Source: Pseudomonas sp. R76 (GTDB lineage: Bacteria; Pseudomonadota; Gammaproteobacteria; Pseudomonadales; Pseudomonadaceae). Taken from it: 64,000 bases of DNA. Position numbers and translations under genes: made by a program. The notes beneath the pieces were generated by a model. The model saw only the letters and a program-made list of their open reading frames with translations, ran no database searches and had not been told where the DNA came from. The DNA lies in assembly GCF_009834565.1 (NCBI RefSeq), contig NZ_CP019428.1:5394001-5458000 (forward strand), given 5' to 3'. Shown piece by piece: positions 1 through 8,744 of this stretch (position 1 is the first letter of the stretch; each line of letters starts with the position of its first letter).

Positions 1-593
1 TCGACCACGCTGCCGAACTGTGGATTGCCCAGGCCCCAGATATCGCGGGTGAAGATATCCGCCTTGAACGCGACGGCGGCGATCGCGATAAACATCAGCA
101 ACGGCACGATCTTCGCCACGGTGGTGATCTGGTTGATGAACGCCGCCTCCTTGATCCCCCGCAGCACCAGAAAATGCACGGCCCACAACAACAGCGACGC
201 GCAGCCGATGGCCACCGGCGTATTGCCCTGGCCGAACACCGGGAAGAAGTAGCCGAGGGTGCTGAACAGCAACACGAAGTAACCGACATTGCCCATCCAG
301 GCACTGATCCAGTAACCCCACGCAGACGAGAAGCCCATGTAATCGCCGAAACCGGCCTTGGCGTAGGCATACACCCCGGAATCCAGTTCGGGTTTGCGGT
401 TGGCCAGGGTCTGGAACACGAAGGCCAGGGTCAGCATGCCGACGGCGGTGATGGCCCAGCCGATCAATATCGCGCCCACTTCGGCACGTGCGGCCATGTT
501 CTGCGGCAAGGAGAAAATCCCCCCGCCGATCATCGAGCCCACCACCAGCGCGATCAGCGTGCTGAGCTTGAGTTTTTGGGCCGGTTGGGACAT
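1..593 (-). CDS. ArcD-like arginine/ornithine antiporter, 3' end cut by window
   Basis: Translating the minus strand from the ATG at 593 gives an open frame that runs off the left edge, about 197 residues. It begins MSQPAQKLKLSTLIALVVGS and carries the amino-acid/polyamine/organocation (APC) signature GGGIFSLPQNMA in the first membrane helix. It is closely similar along its length to the complete ArcD encoded divergently at 1040-2467 (shared FQTLANRKP, YAYAKAGFGDYMGFSSAWGY, LGYFFP, HFLVLRGIKEAAFIN). The expected role is electroneutral exchange of arginine for ornithine, or a related basic amino acid exchange, in the inner membrane. The C-terminal half lies outside the window, so intactness cannot be judged. 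It shares the 446-bp promoter region with the arc operon. Confidence 0.9.
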   Translation of the reverse strand, partial: MSQPAQKLKLSTLIALVVGSMIGGGIFSLPQNMAARAEVGAILIGWAITAVGMLTLAFVFQTLANRKPELDSGVYAYAKAGFGDYMGFSSAWGYWISAWMGNVGYFVLLFSTLGYFFPVFGQGNTPVAIGCASLLLWAVHFLVLRGIKEAAFINQITTVAKIVPLLMFIAIAAVAFKADIFTRDIWGLGNPQFGSVV

Positions 594-1039
594 GAAGACT
601 CCAGATAAAAATAGTTTGAGCTGACAACCGTGCACTCAACTAATTAATTCAGCGAGTGTAGCGTTTATTAAAGACAGCGATAAAACCCTCACGCTCAATA
701 ACGTAATGGCATGACATTTTATAAAGTTTAGATTTATTTAAAATTTAAAGGCGGCAGGCACTCTGCCACCTTCTAGCTATTAGGCAATCCGGCCCGAAAT
801 AGTTTGCACATTCAGCAAAAAGGGCTAGTTTCGAAAGTCCACTCAAACGCACCAAATAATTAACCACAACGCCGAGCCGCTCTGGGACGCGACTTTACGA
901 GGATCAGTATCGCCCGCGAATCTTACCCCTAAGTCATTAATTCACAATGGAATGTGCCAATGAAGTGATCTGAGTCAGCTGTTTGATTAGCGCACAGACT
1001 TATTCTGTGGTCTCTCTTCTCCTGCATTGGAGTCATGCA
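594..1039. other. Divergent intergenic region between two arcD paralogues
   Basis: This 446-bp AT-rich gap separates two head-to-head ArcD-type genes. No ORF with coding character was seen. Its right end holds the ANR-type promoter described separately. The middle (about 640-730) is strikingly A/T rich, as expected for promoter or regulator-binding DNA. ArgR sites are expected from P. aeruginosa arc regulation, but I could not assign one convincingly. Confidence 0.7.
965..1006 (+). promoter_or_regulatory. Predicted ANR (FNR-type) box and -10 of the arcDABC operon
   Basis: GTGATctgaGTCAG at 965-978 matches 7 of 10 conserved bases of the ANR/FNR consensus TTGAT-N4-ATCAA. A -10-like TATTCT lies at 1001-1006. 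If transcription starts near 1013, the box centre (971.5) falls at about -41.5, the usual place for a class II FNR-type activator. ANR-dependent anaerobic activation of arcDABC is established in P. aeruginosa. The site here is inferred from sequence only. Confidence 0.6.
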
Positions 1040-2467
1040 ATGTCTGAATCTCCCGGAAAACTTCGATTAGGCGCGCTGGTTGCACTGGTCGTGGGCTCAA
1101 TGATTGGTGGCGGGATCTTCTCACTGCCGCAAAACATGGCCGCCAGCGCCGATGTGGGTGCGGTGTTGATCGGTTGGGTGATTACCGCCATCGGCATGCT
1201 GACCCTCGCCTTCGTGTTCCAGACCCTGGCCAACCGCAAGCCTGATCTCGACGGCGGCGTGTATGCCTACGCCAAGGCGGGTTTCGGCGACTACATGGGT
1301 TTCTCATCGGCCTGGGGCTACTGGATCAGCGCCTGGCTGGGCAACGTCGGTTATTTCGTTTTGCTGTTCAGCACCCTCGGTTACTTCTTTCCGATTTTCG
1401 GCGAAGGCAACACGCCGGCGGCGGTGATTGGCGCGTCGGTACTGCTGTGGGCCGTGCACTTTCTGGTGCTGCGCGGGATCAAGGAAGCCGCGTTCATCAA
1501 CCTGGTGACCACCGTCGCCAAAGTCGTGCCGCTGGTGCTGTTCGTGTTGATCGCGGTGTTCGCGTTCAAGCTGGACATCTTCACCGCTGACATCTGGGGC
1601 GTGAAAAACCCCGACCTGGGCAGCGTGATGAACCAGGTGCGCAACATGATGCTGGTCACCGTGTGGGTGTTCATCGGTATCGAAGGCGCGAGCATCTTCT
1701 CCTCCCGTGCGGAAAAGCGCAGCGACGTGGGCAAGGCCACGGTGATTGGTTTTATCACCGTGCTGCTGTTCCTGATGCTGGTGAACGTGCTGTCTTTGGG
1801 GATCATGACCCAGCCGGAACTGGCCAAGTTGCAGAACCCGTCGATGGCCGCCGTGCTTGAGCATGTGGTCGGCCACTGGGGCGCGGTGCTGATCAGCGTC
1901 GGCTTGATCATTTCCTTGCTGGGTGCACTGCTGTCGTGGGTGCTGTTGTGCGCGGAGATCATGTTCGCCGCCGCCAAAGACCACACCATGCCGGAGTTCC
2001 TGCGCAAGGAAAACGCCAACCATGTGCCGGCCAACGCCCTGTGGCTGACCAATGCCATGGTCCAGATTTTCCTGGTGATCACGCTGTTCTCCGCCAGCAC
2101 TTACCTGTCGCTGATCTACCTCGCCACCTCGATGATCCTGGTGCCTTACCTGTGGTCGGCGGCTTACGCGTTGCTGCTGGCGGTGCGCGGCGAGACCTAC
2201 GAAAACGCCCTGCGCGAGCGCAAGAAAGACCTGTTTATCGGCGCCATCGCGTTGATCTACGCGGTCTGGCTGCTCTACGCCGGCGGCGTCAAATACCTGC
2301 TGCTTTCCGCCCTGCTGTATGCGCCTGGCGTGATCCTGTTCGCCAAGGCCAAGCATGAACTGGGCAAACCGATTTTCACCAACGTCGAGAAGCTGATTTT
2401 TGCCGCAGTCGTCATTGGCGCCCTGGTGGCTGCCTATGGCCTCTACGACGGCTTCCTGACTCTGTAA
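1040..2467 (+). CDS. arcD: Arginine/ornithine antiporter ArcD
   Basis: This inner-membrane APC-superfamily antiporter of about 475 aa imports arginine in exchange for ornithine made by the arginine deiminase pathway. The frame is open from a TTG at 983, but the ATG at 1040 (MSESPGKLRLGAL) is chosen. A GGAGT ribosome-binding sequence lies just upstream, and the divergent paralogue starts at the equivalent residue. Visible features are the GGGIFSLPQNMA signature in helix 1 and repeated hydrophobic segments consistent with 12-13 helices. The gene is first in arcDABC, with arcA beginning 24 nt after its stop. An ANR-type promoter lies directly upstream. Confidence 0.95.
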   Translation: MSESPGKLRLGALVALVVGSMIGGGIFSLPQNMAASADVGAVLIGWVITAIGMLTLAFVFQTLANRKPDLDGGVYAYAKAGFGDYMGFSSAWGYWISAWLGNVGYFVLLFSTLGYFFPIFGEGNTPAAVIGASVLLWAVHFLVLRGIKEAAFINLVTTVAKVVPLVLFVLIAVFAFKLDIFTADIWGVKNPDLGSVMNQVRNMMLVTVWVFIGIEGASIFSSRAEKRSDVGKATVIGFITVLLFLMLVNVLSLGIMTQPELAKLQNPSMAAVLEHVVGHWGAVLISVGLIISLLGALLSWVLLCAEIMFAAAKDHTMPEFLRKENANHVPANALWLTNAMVQIFLVITLFSASTYLSLIYLATSMILVPYLWSAAYALLLAVRGETYENALRERKKDLFIGAIALIYAVWLLYAGGVKYLLLSALLYAPGVILFAKAKHELGKPIFTNVEKLIFAAVVIGALVAAYGLYDGFLTL

Positions 2468-2491
2468 CTTTTGTTCACTGGAGGATCTGTA

Positions 2492-3748
2492 ATGACCACG
2501 GAAAAAGTGAAGTACGGCGTACATTCCGAAGCCGGCAAACTGCGCAAAGTCATGGTGTGCTCCCCAGGTTTGGCCCACCAGCGGCTGACCCCCAACAACT
2601 GCGATGAACTGCTGTTCGATGACGTGCTGTGGGTGGCCCAGGCCAAGCGTGACCATTTCGACTTCGTCACCAAAATGCGCGAGCGGGACATTGATGTGCT
2701 GGAAATGCACAACCTGCTGACCGACATCGTCGCCATCCCCGAAGCGCTGGACTGGATCCTGGAACGCAAGATCACCGCCAACACGGTTGGCCTGGGCCTG
2801 GTCGACGAAGTCGGCTCGTGGCTGCGCAGCCTGGAGCCGCGCAAAATCAGCGAGTTCCTGATTGGTGGCGTGTCGGCCGATGACCTGCCGAGCAGCTTTG
2901 GCGGCAAGACCATCGAGATGTTCCGCGACTTCCTCGGCCACGCCAGTTTCATTCTGCCGCCGCTGCCCAACACCCAATTCACCCGCGACACCACCTGCTG
3001 GATCTACGGCGGTGTGACGCTCAACCCGATGTACTGGCCGGCGCGACGCCAGGAAACCCTGCTGGCCTCGGCCATCTATAAATTCCACCCTGAGTTCACC
3101 AACGCCGATTTCCAGATCTGGTACGGCGACCCTGACCAGGAACACGGCGCCGCCACGCTGGAAGGCGGCGACGTGATGCCGATTGGCAATGGCGTGGTAC
3201 TGATCGGCATGGGCGAACGCTCGTCCCACCAGGCCATCGGCCAACTGGCGCGCAACCTGTTCAAGAACAAAGCCGTGGAACGCGTGATCGTTGCCGGCCT
3301 GCCGAAATCCCGCGCGGCGATGCACCTGGACACAGTGTTCAGCTTCTGCGACCGCGACCTGGTCACCATCTTCCCCGAAGTGGTCAACCAGATCGTGCCC
3401 TTCACCCTGCGCCCGGATGAAAGCAAGCCGCACGGCATCGACATCCAACGGGAGAAAACCAACTTCCTCGAAACCGTCGCCGCCGCCCTCAACCTCAAGG
3501 CCCTGCGTGTGGTGGAAACCGGCGGCAACAGCTTCGCCGCCGAACGCGAGCAGTGGGATGACGGCAACAACGTGGTGGCCGTGGAGCCTGGCGTGGTGAT
3601 CGGTTACGACCGCAACACCTACACCAACACGTTGCTGCGCAAGGCTGGTGTGGAAGTCATCACCATCAGCGCCGGTGAACTCGGCCGTGGCCGTGGCGGC
3701 GGCCACTGCATGACCTGCCCGATCATCCGCGACCCAATCGACTACTAA
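2492..3748 (+). CDS. arcA: Arginine deiminase ArcA
   Basis: Converts L-arginine to L-citrulline and ammonia, the first step of the fermentative arginine deiminase pathway. The ATG at 2492 ([15 protein letters not shown]) follows a GGAGGA Shine-Dalgarno at 2480-2485; the frame also opens at a TTG at 2471, but that lacks support. The product is 418 aa. The catalytic cysteine motif [10 protein letters not shown] places the nucleophile at Cys406, the position known for the P. aeruginosa enzyme. The substrate-binding FTRDTT and LEGGDV segments are also present. arcB follows 12 nt downstream, so the genes are clearly co-transcribed. Confidence 0.97.
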   Translation: MTTEKVKYGVHSEAGKLRKVMVCSPGLAHQRLTPNNCDELLFDDVLWVAQAKRDHFDFVTKMRERDIDVLEMHNLLTDIVAIPEALDWILERKITANTVGLGLVDEVGSWLRSLEPRKISEFLIGGVSADDLPSSFGGKTIEMFRDFLGHASFILPPLPNTQFTRDTTCWIYGGVTLNPMYWPARRQETLLASAIYKFHPEFTNADFQIWYGDPDQEHGAATLEGGDVMPIGNGVVLIGMGERSSHQAIGQLARNLFKNKAVERVIVAGLPKSRAAMHLDTVFSFCDRDLVTIFPEVVNQIVPFTLRPDESKPHGIDIQREKTNFLETVAAALNLKALRVVETGGNSFAAEREQWDDGNNVVAVEPGVVIGYDRNTYTNTLLRKAGVEVITISAGELGRGRGGGHCMTCPIIRDPIDY

Positions 3749-3760
3749 GGAGATTCCATC

Positions 3761-4771
3761 ATGGCTTTCAACATGCGCAACCGCAGCCTGCTGTCGCTGA
3801 TGCACCACACCACGCGCGAGCTGCATTACCTGCTGGACCTGTCCCGCGACCTCAAACGCGCCAAATACACCGGCACCGAGCGTCCGCACCTGCAAGGCAA
3901 GAACATCGCGCTGATCTTCGAAAAAACCTCGACCCGCACCCGCTGCGCGTTCGAAGTGGCGGCCCACGACCAGGGCGCCCACGTCACCTACATCGACCCG
4001 GTGTCGTCGCAGATCGGCCACAAAGAAAGCATGAAAGACACCGCCCGCGTCCTGGGCCGTATGTTCGATGCCATCGAGTACCGTGGCTTTGAACAGGAAA
4101 TCGTCGAAGAGCTGGCCAAGTTCGCCGGCGTGCCGGTGTTCAACGGCCTCACCGCCGAATTCCACCCCACCCAAATGATCGCCGACACCCTGACCATGCG
4201 CGAGCACAGCGACAAGCCGCTGCATGACATCAGCTACGCCTATCTGGGCGACGCGCGTTACAACATGGGCAACTCGCTGCTGATGATCGGCGCCAAGCTG
4301 GGCATGGACGTGCGCATTGGCGCGCCAAAAGCGCTGTGGCCACACGAAGATTTCATCAAGCAGTGCCAGGCGTTTGCCGAAGAGAGCGGCGCGCGTATCA
4401 CCATCACCGAAGACCCGAAAGAAGCAGTGAAAGGCGTGGACTTCATCCACACCGATATCTGGGTGTCGATGGGCGAGCCGGTGGAAGCGTGGGACGAGCG
4501 CATCGAGCAACTGCTGCCGTACCAGGTCAACGCCAAGATGATGAAGGCCTCGGGCAACCCTCGGGTGAAGTTCATGCACTGCTTGCCTGCGTTCCATAAC
4601 AGCGAAACCAAGGTCGGCAAGGACATCGCTGCACGCTACCCGAACCTGGCCAATGGCGTGGAAGTGACCGAAGAGGTGTTCGAGTCGCCAGCCAACATCG
4701 CGTTTGAGCAAGCGGAAAACCGCATGCATACCATCAAGGCGATTCTGGTGTCGGCGCTGGCGGATATCTAA
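3761..4771 (+). CDS. arcB: Catabolic ornithine carbamoyltransferase ArcB
   Basis: Phosphorolyses citrulline to ornithine and carbamoyl phosphate, running the OTC reaction in the catabolic direction. The 336-aa protein has the carbamoyl-phosphate motif STRTR at residues 57-61, the [12 protein letters not shown] segment, and the HCLP ornithine/catalytic motif at residues 273-276. The start is an ATG preceded by AAGGAGA. The catabolic assignment rests on position between arcA and arcC, since the sequence motifs are shared with the anabolic ArgF. A REP-type repeat separates it from arcC. Confidence 0.96.
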   Translation: MAFNMRNRSLLSLMHHTTRELHYLLDLSRDLKRAKYTGTERPHLQGKNIALIFEKTSTRTRCAFEVAAHDQGAHVTYIDPVSSQIGHKESMKDTARVLGRMFDAIEYRGFEQEIVEELAKFAGVPVFNGLTAEFHPTQMIADTLTMREHSDKPLHDISYAYLGDARYNMGNSLLMIGAKLGMDVRIGAPKALWPHEDFIKQCQAFAEESGARITITEDPKEAVKGVDFIHTDIWVSMGEPVEAWDERIEQLLPYQVNAKMMKASGNPRVKFMHCLPAFHNSETKVGKDIAARYPNLANGVEVTEEVFESPANIAFEQAENRMHTIKAILVSALADI

Positions 4772-4781
4772 CCCTCACACT

Positions 4782-4888
4782 GATCGTTCCCACGCTCTGC
4801 GTGGGAACGCAGCCCGTGACGCTCCGCGTCACAAGAGCGGACGCAGAGCGTCCAGTGAGGCATTCCCACGCAGAGCGTGGGAACGATC
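4782..4888. repeat. Inverted REP-type repeat (REPIN) inside the arc operon
   Basis: Two copies of a palindromic unit, GTTCCCACGCTCTGCGTGGG and its inverse, flank a central palindrome (GTGACGCTCCGCGTCAC). The whole element is about 107 bp and can fold into one long hairpin. A second member of the same family lies at 54083-54214. It occupies most of the 138-nt arcB-arcC gap and could lower or uncouple arcC expression, or stabilise the upstream mRNA. Confidence 0.85.
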
Positions 4889-4909
4889 AACTTCAGAAGG
4901 ACATTCTTT

Positions 4910-5839
4910 ATGCGCATCGTCGTAGCCCTGGGCGGCAACGCCCTGCTCCGCCGTGGTGAACCCATGACCGCGGACAACCAACGCGCCAATATCCGCATCG
5001 CCACCGAACAGATCGCCAAGATCCACCCCGGCAACGAGCTGGTGATTGCCCATGGCAATGGCCCGCAAGTCGGCCTGCTGTCGCTGCAGGCGGCGGCCTA
5101 CACCAGCGTGTCGCCGTACCCGCTGGACGTGCTGGGCGCCGAAACCGAAGGCATGATCGGCTACATCATCGAGCAGGAACTGGGCAACCTGCTGGACTTC
5201 GAAGTGCCGTTTGCCACACTGCTGACCCAGGTCGAAGTGGACGCCAACGACCCGGCGTTCAAGAACCCGACCAAGCCCATCGGCCCGGTGTACGTCAAAG
5301 CCGAAGCCGAGAAACTCGCCGCCGAAAAAGGCTGGGCCATCGCCCCGGACGGCGACAAGTACCGCCGCGTGGTCGCCAGCCCACGCCCCAAACGCATCTT
5401 TGAAATCCGCCCGATCAAGTGGCTGCTGGAAAAAAGCGCCATCGTCATCTGCGCCGGTGGTGGCGGCATCCCCACAATGTATGGCGAAGACGGCAAGCTG
5501 CGCGGCATTGAAGCGGTGATCGACAAAGACCTGTGCTCATCACTGTTGGCCGCGCAACTGGACGCCGATTTGCTGGTGATCGCCACCGACGTCAACGCGG
5601 CCTTTATCGACTTCGGCAAGCCGACCCAGAAGGCGATCGGCCAGGCTCACCCGGACGAAATGGAAAAGCTCGGCTTCGCCGCCGGTTCCATGGGCCCCAA
5701 GGTGCAAGCCGCCTGCGAGTTCGCCCGCCAGACTGGCAAAACCGCCGTCATCGGTTCACTCTCGGACATCGAAGCCATTGTCCAGGGCAGCGCTGGCACA
5801 CGCATCAGCACGGCAACACCTGGCATCACCTACCTGTGA
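4910..5839 (+). CDS. arcC: Carbamate kinase ArcC
   Basis: Transfers phosphate from carbamoyl phosphate to ADP, yielding ATP, CO2 and ammonia; this is the energy-conserving step of the arginine deiminase pathway. The ATG at 4910 ([18 protein letters not shown]) is used because AGAAGGA precedes it and the amino-acid-kinase motif [10 protein letters not shown] must lie at the N terminus. The 309-aa product also carries [10 protein letters not shown] and the [10 protein letters not shown] segment typical of carbamate kinases. It is last of the four canonical arc genes, followed 18 nt later by a DUF5064 gene. Confidence 0.96.
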   Translation: MRIVVALGGNALLRRGEPMTADNQRANIRIATEQIAKIHPGNELVIAHGNGPQVGLLSLQAAAYTSVSPYPLDVLGAETEGMIGYIIEQELGNLLDFEVPFATLLTQVEVDANDPAFKNPTKPIGPVYVKAEAEKLAAEKGWAIAPDGDKYRRVVASPRPKRIFEIRPIKWLLEKSAIVICAGGGGIPTMYGEDGKLRGIEAVIDKDLCSSLLAAQLDADLLVIATDVNAAFIDFGKPTQKAIGQAHPDEMEKLGFAAGSMGPKVQAACEFARQTGKTAVIGSLSDIEAIVQGSAGTRISTATPGITYL

Positions 5840-5857
5840 AGTAGAGGAGAAACGCCT

Positions 5858-6220
5858 ATGGCCACCTTTGAACCCGGTCACCTGCACGTCGAACGTCACG
5901 CGCTCAACAAGGATGATTACAGCTACAACCTGTGCATCGACTACGAAGTCAGCCAGGACCCAAAGGAAGGCAAGGGAATGCTCTTCAAGCTGCACGGCTC
6001 GGTGCAGGGCAAGGACCTCAAGGAGGAATTCTTTTTGCCCAAGGACCAGGCGTTTGATTTCGCCCGGCATGCGATGAACATCGCGCAAAAATATGGCATG
6101 CCGAAGGTTGCGACGCTCAACGGCCAGATGCATAAGCAGTACGACTTGATGTTTGAGGATGTACGGCATCAGCTGGATGTGAAGGCGGGCGATCCGGTAA
6201 AGCCCGAGCACCTGGAATAA
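5858..6220 (+). CDS. DUF5064 family protein
   Basis: This 120-aa protein of unknown function starts MATFEPGHLHVERHALNKDD. I recognise the FEPGHLHVER opening from the DUF5064 family, which I know mainly from Pseudomonas. It has no signal peptide or membrane segment and looks like a small soluble, charged cytoplasmic protein. The start has a GAGGAG ribosome-binding site. It begins only 18 nt after arcC, so it probably sits at the end of the arc transcript. No catalytic motif is visible and the role is unknown. Confidence 0.8.
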   Translation: MATFEPGHLHVERHALNKDDYSYNLCIDYEVSQDPKEGKGMLFKLHGSVQGKDLKEEFFLPKDQAFDFARHAMNIAQKYGMPKVATLNGQMHKQYDLMFEDVRHQLDVKAGDPVKPEHLE

Positions 6221-6248
6221 CAAGTTTGCACTGACACAACACCATCAG

Positions 6249-6339
6249 TGTGGGAGCGGGCTTGCTCGCGAATGCGGTCTTTCAGTCAATAAATTAAGAG
6301 ACTGGCACACCGCATTCGCGAGCAAGCCCGCTCCCACAT
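6249..6339. repeat. REPIN (GTGGGAGCGGGCTTGCTCGC family)
   Basis: Two inverted copies of GTGGGAGCGGGCTTGCTCGC (extended by GAATGCGGT) are separated by a short AT-rich loop. This is the common Pseudomonas REP doublet. It lies between the DUF5064 gene and gcsR and is likely a mobile, RAYT-dependent element; no RAYT transposase gene is in this window. Confidence 0.9.
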
Positions 6340-6404
6340 TTTGATCTCCATCCGCTCCAAGGCATACTTGCGGCCTCTCGCTTTGCAGATTTGTCAGCCA
6401 CCCC

Positions 6405-7913
6405 ATGCGTATCCACGTCAGCTTCATCGACCGCGTCGGCATTACCCAGGAAGTCCTGGCCTTGCTCGGTGGGCGCAATCTCAACCTGGATGCGGTGGAG
6501 ATGGTGCCGCCCAACGTCTACATCGACGCGCCGACTCTCAGCGCCGAGGTCCTCGAAGAACTGCGTGATGCGCTGTTCAGCGTGCACGGCGTGCAAGCAG
6601 TCACCGTGGTCGACATCCTTCCCGGCCAGCGCCGCCACTTGCAACTCGACGCCCTGCTGGCCGCGATGACCGACCCGGTATTGGCCCTGGACAGCGCCGG
6701 CAAGATCCTGCTGGCCAACCCGGCGTTGATCGCGCTGTACGGCCGCGAACCGGCTGGGGAAAGCATCAGCGAACTGTTCAATGACCCGGCGCTGCTGGAG
6801 ACCTTGCTGGAGCATGGCTTTCGCCTGCCTTTGCGCGAAATCAGCGTCAACGGCCAGACCTTTTTGCTCGACGCCACGCCCATCACCGACGCCGGCGCCT
6901 TGCTGACGCTGTACCAGCCCAACCGCATCGGCGAGCAATTGTCGGCGCTGCACCATGACCATGCCGAAGGCTTTGATGCGCTGTTGGGCGAGTCCCCGGT
7001 GATCCGCACCCTCAAGGCGCGTGCGCAACGAGTGGCGGCACTGGACGCACCGTTGTTGATCCAGGGCGAAACCGGCACCGGCAAAGAGCTGGTGGCGCGG
7101 GCCTGCCATGCGATCAGCGCGCGCCACAGTGCGCCGTTTCTGGCGCTGAACTGCGCGGCGTTGCCGGAGAACCTCGCCGAGAGTGAACTGTTTGGTTATG
7201 CCCCCGGCGCCTTTACCGGTGCCCAGCGCGGCGGCAAGCCGGGGCTGATGGAACTGGCCAACCAGGGCACGGTATTTCTTGATGAGATCGGCGAAATGTC
7301 GCCGTACTTGCAGGCCAAGCTGCTGCGCTTTCTGAATGACGGCAGCTTCCGGCGCGTGGGCGGCGACCGCGAAGTGAAGGTCAATGTGCGCATTCTCAGC
7401 GCCACCCACCGCGACCTGGAAAAAATGGTCAGCGAGGGTACTTTCCGCGAAGACCTGTTCTACCGCCTCAACGTGCTCAACGTTGAAGTGCCGCCGCTGC
7501 GTGAACGCGGCCAGGACATCCTGCTGCTGGCCCGCTACTTCATGCAGCAGGCCTGCGCGCAGATCCAGCGCCCGGTGTGCCGCCTGGCGCCCGGCACTTA
7601 CCCGGCGCTGCTGGGCAACCGCTGGCCGGGCAATGTGCGCCAGCTGCAAAACGTGATCTTCCGCGCCGCCGCCATTTGCGAAAGCAGCTTGGTGGACATC
7701 GGCGACCTGGACATCGCCGGCACCTCGGTAGCGCGCCAGAGCGACGGCGAAGTCGACAGCCTGGAACAGGCGGTGGAAGACTTCGAACGCAGCCTGCTGG
7801 AAAAGCTCTACGCCAGCTACCCCTCGACCCGCCAACTGGCGAGCCGCCTGCAGACTTCGCACACGGCAATTGCGCATCGGCTGCGCAAGTACGGCATTCC
7901 CAACAAGCTCTGA
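6405..7913 (+). CDS. gcsR: TyrR-like sigma-54 activator, probable GcsR
   Basis: This 502-aa regulator has TyrR architecture: an N-terminal ACT domain (about 1-75), a PAS-like domain (about 80-180), an AAA+ sigma-54 domain (about 190-430) and a TyrR-type C-terminal helix-turn-helix. Walker A GETGTGKE is at 221-228, GAFTGA at 268-273 and Walker B FLDEIGE at 291-297. An intact GAFTGA loop means it should contact sigma-54, unlike E. coli TyrR. It lies directly upstream of the gcv operon, as does P. aeruginosa GcsR, which activates glycine cleavage genes in response to glycine. PhhR, the aromatic amino acid regulator, is the alternative, but the genomic context favours GcsR. Confidence 0.9.
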   Translation: MRIHVSFIDRVGITQEVLALLGGRNLNLDAVEMVPPNVYIDAPTLSAEVLEELRDALFSVHGVQAVTVVDILPGQRRHLQLDALLAAMTDPVLALDSAGKILLANPALIALYGREPAGESISELFNDPALLETLLEHGFRLPLREISVNGQTFLLDATPITDAGALLTLYQPNRIGEQLSALHHDHAEGFDALLGESPVIRTLKARAQRVAALDAPLLIQGETGTGKELVARACHAISARHSAPFLALNCAALPENLAESELFGYAPGAFTGAQRGGKPGLMELANQGTVFLDEIGEMSPYLQAKLLRFLNDGSFRRVGGDREVKVNVRILSATHRDLEKMVSEGTFREDLFYRLNVLNVEVPPLRERGQDILLLARYFMQQACAQIQRPVCRLAPGTYPALLGNRWPGNVRQLQNVIFRAAAICESSLVDIGDLDIAGTSVARQSDGEVDSLEQAVEDFERSLLEKLYASYPSTRQLASRLQTSHTAIAHRLRKYGIPNKL

Positions 7914-7933
7914 CTGAATAAACGCGGTTCAAA

Positions 7934-8036
7934 TGTGGGAGCTGGCTTCTGTGGGAGCTGGCTTGCCTGCGATACAGGCACCTCGGTCTTTCATCTAAAC
8001 CAAGGTGATGCTATCGCAGGCAAGCCAGCTCCCACA
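7934..8036. repeat. REPIN (GTGGGAGCTGGCTTGCCTGC family) with an extra partial unit
   Basis: Inverted copies of GTGGGAGCTGGCTTGCCTGC flank a short loop. A partial extra copy (GTGGGAGCTGGCTT) precedes the left arm. The element sits between gcsR and its target promoter region. Confidence 0.88.
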
Positions 8037-8092
8037 CAAGCCTACTTCCACATGGACGGCACTCCAGATTTTGGTCTGAGAACGACATCCAG

Positions 8093-8210
8093 TGTACTGA
8101 AAGCGCTACAGCGTAACGATATCGATACAACCCTGTTTTTTACGCGCCATGCAAGGCTTTGATCCACATAGGCTTTTTTTCACAGGCCCAGCTGTAGCGA
8201 AATCGCTACG
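8093..8210 (+). promoter_or_regulatory. Three GcsR-like activator sites upstream of gcvH
   Basis: Three 18-bp imperfect palindromes of the form 7-N4-7 are visible: TGTACTGaaagCGCTACA at 8093-8110, CGTAACGatatCGATACA at 8112-8129, and TGTAGCGaaatCGCTACG at 8193-8210. They resemble the TGTAACG-N4-CGTTCCG type site described for P. aeruginosa GcsR. They lie 60-200 bp upstream of the sigma-54 promoter, the normal distance for enhancer sites. Confidence 0.72.
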
Positions 8211-8273
8211 GCAAAAACTTCCAGCGCCCTAACCAATTTTACTAACCTATTGATTTATAAATAATTAATAACG

Positions 8274-8290
8274 TTGGCCGCGATATTGCT
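8274..8290 (+). promoter_or_regulatory. Sigma-54 (-24/-12) promoter of the gcv operon
   Basis: TTGGCCGCGATATTGCT has the -24 element TGGCCG, five intervening bases and the -12 element TTGCT. GG (8276-8277) and GC (8288-8289) are spaced exactly 12 bp, as RpoN promoters require. Transcription would start near 8301, giving a leader of about 50 nt before gcvH. Confidence 0.78.
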
Positions 8291-8350
8291 AAGCAACTCC
8301 CCATTATTCCAATCCCGTCCACCAGACGAATCTGGCCTTGAGGAGTTTCC

Positions 8351-8734
8351 ATGAGCGAGTTGCGTTTCACTGAAGATCACGAGTGGCTGCGCGCCGAAGC
8401 CGATGGCAGCGTCACCGTGGGTATCACCGCTTTCGCGCAGAACGCGCTGGGTGATGTGGTTTTCGTGCAACTGCCTGAGTTGCAGTCCTACGCCAAGGGC
8501 GCAGAAGCCTCCACCGTTGAGTCGGTCAAGGCCGCGAGTGGCGTGTACATGCCGCTGGACGGCGACGTTCTCGAAGTTAACGACAAGCTCAGCGACAGCC
8601 CGGAACTGGTCAACGAAGACCCGATGGGCGAAGGTTGGTTCTTCCGCTTTAAACCCGCCGATGCCAGCGCAGTGGCTAAGCTGTTGGATCAGGATGCGTA
8701 CGACCGCCTGATCAAAGCCAACGCTGAAGCCTGA
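8351..8734 (+). CDS. gcvH: Glycine cleavage system H protein
   Basis: This lipoyl carrier protein shuttles the aminomethyl group between the P, T and L proteins of glycine cleavage. The 127-aa length is normal for the family. The lipoylation motif VESVKAAS places the lipoyl-lysine at Lys60, and the N terminus (RFTEDHEWL) is the usual H-protein start. The ATG is preceded by GAGGAG. It is first in gcvH-gcvP-sdaA-gcvT, downstream of the sigma-54 promoter, and gcvP begins 10 nt after its stop. Confidence 0.97.
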   Translation: MSELRFTEDHEWLRAEADGSVTVGITAFAQNALGDVVFVQLPELQSYAKGAEASTVESVKAASGVYMPLDGDVLEVNDKLSDSPELVNEDPMGEGWFFRFKPADASAVAKLLDQDAYDRLIKANAEA

Positions 8735-8744
8735 GGAGCGCGCC

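Noticed and set aside
1304..4729. Minus-strand open frame of 1141 codons opposite arcDAB
   Set aside because: It is antisense to three well-identified genes, is rich in His/Gln/Val/Ala as mirror-frame translation of high-GC genes usually is, and matches no family.
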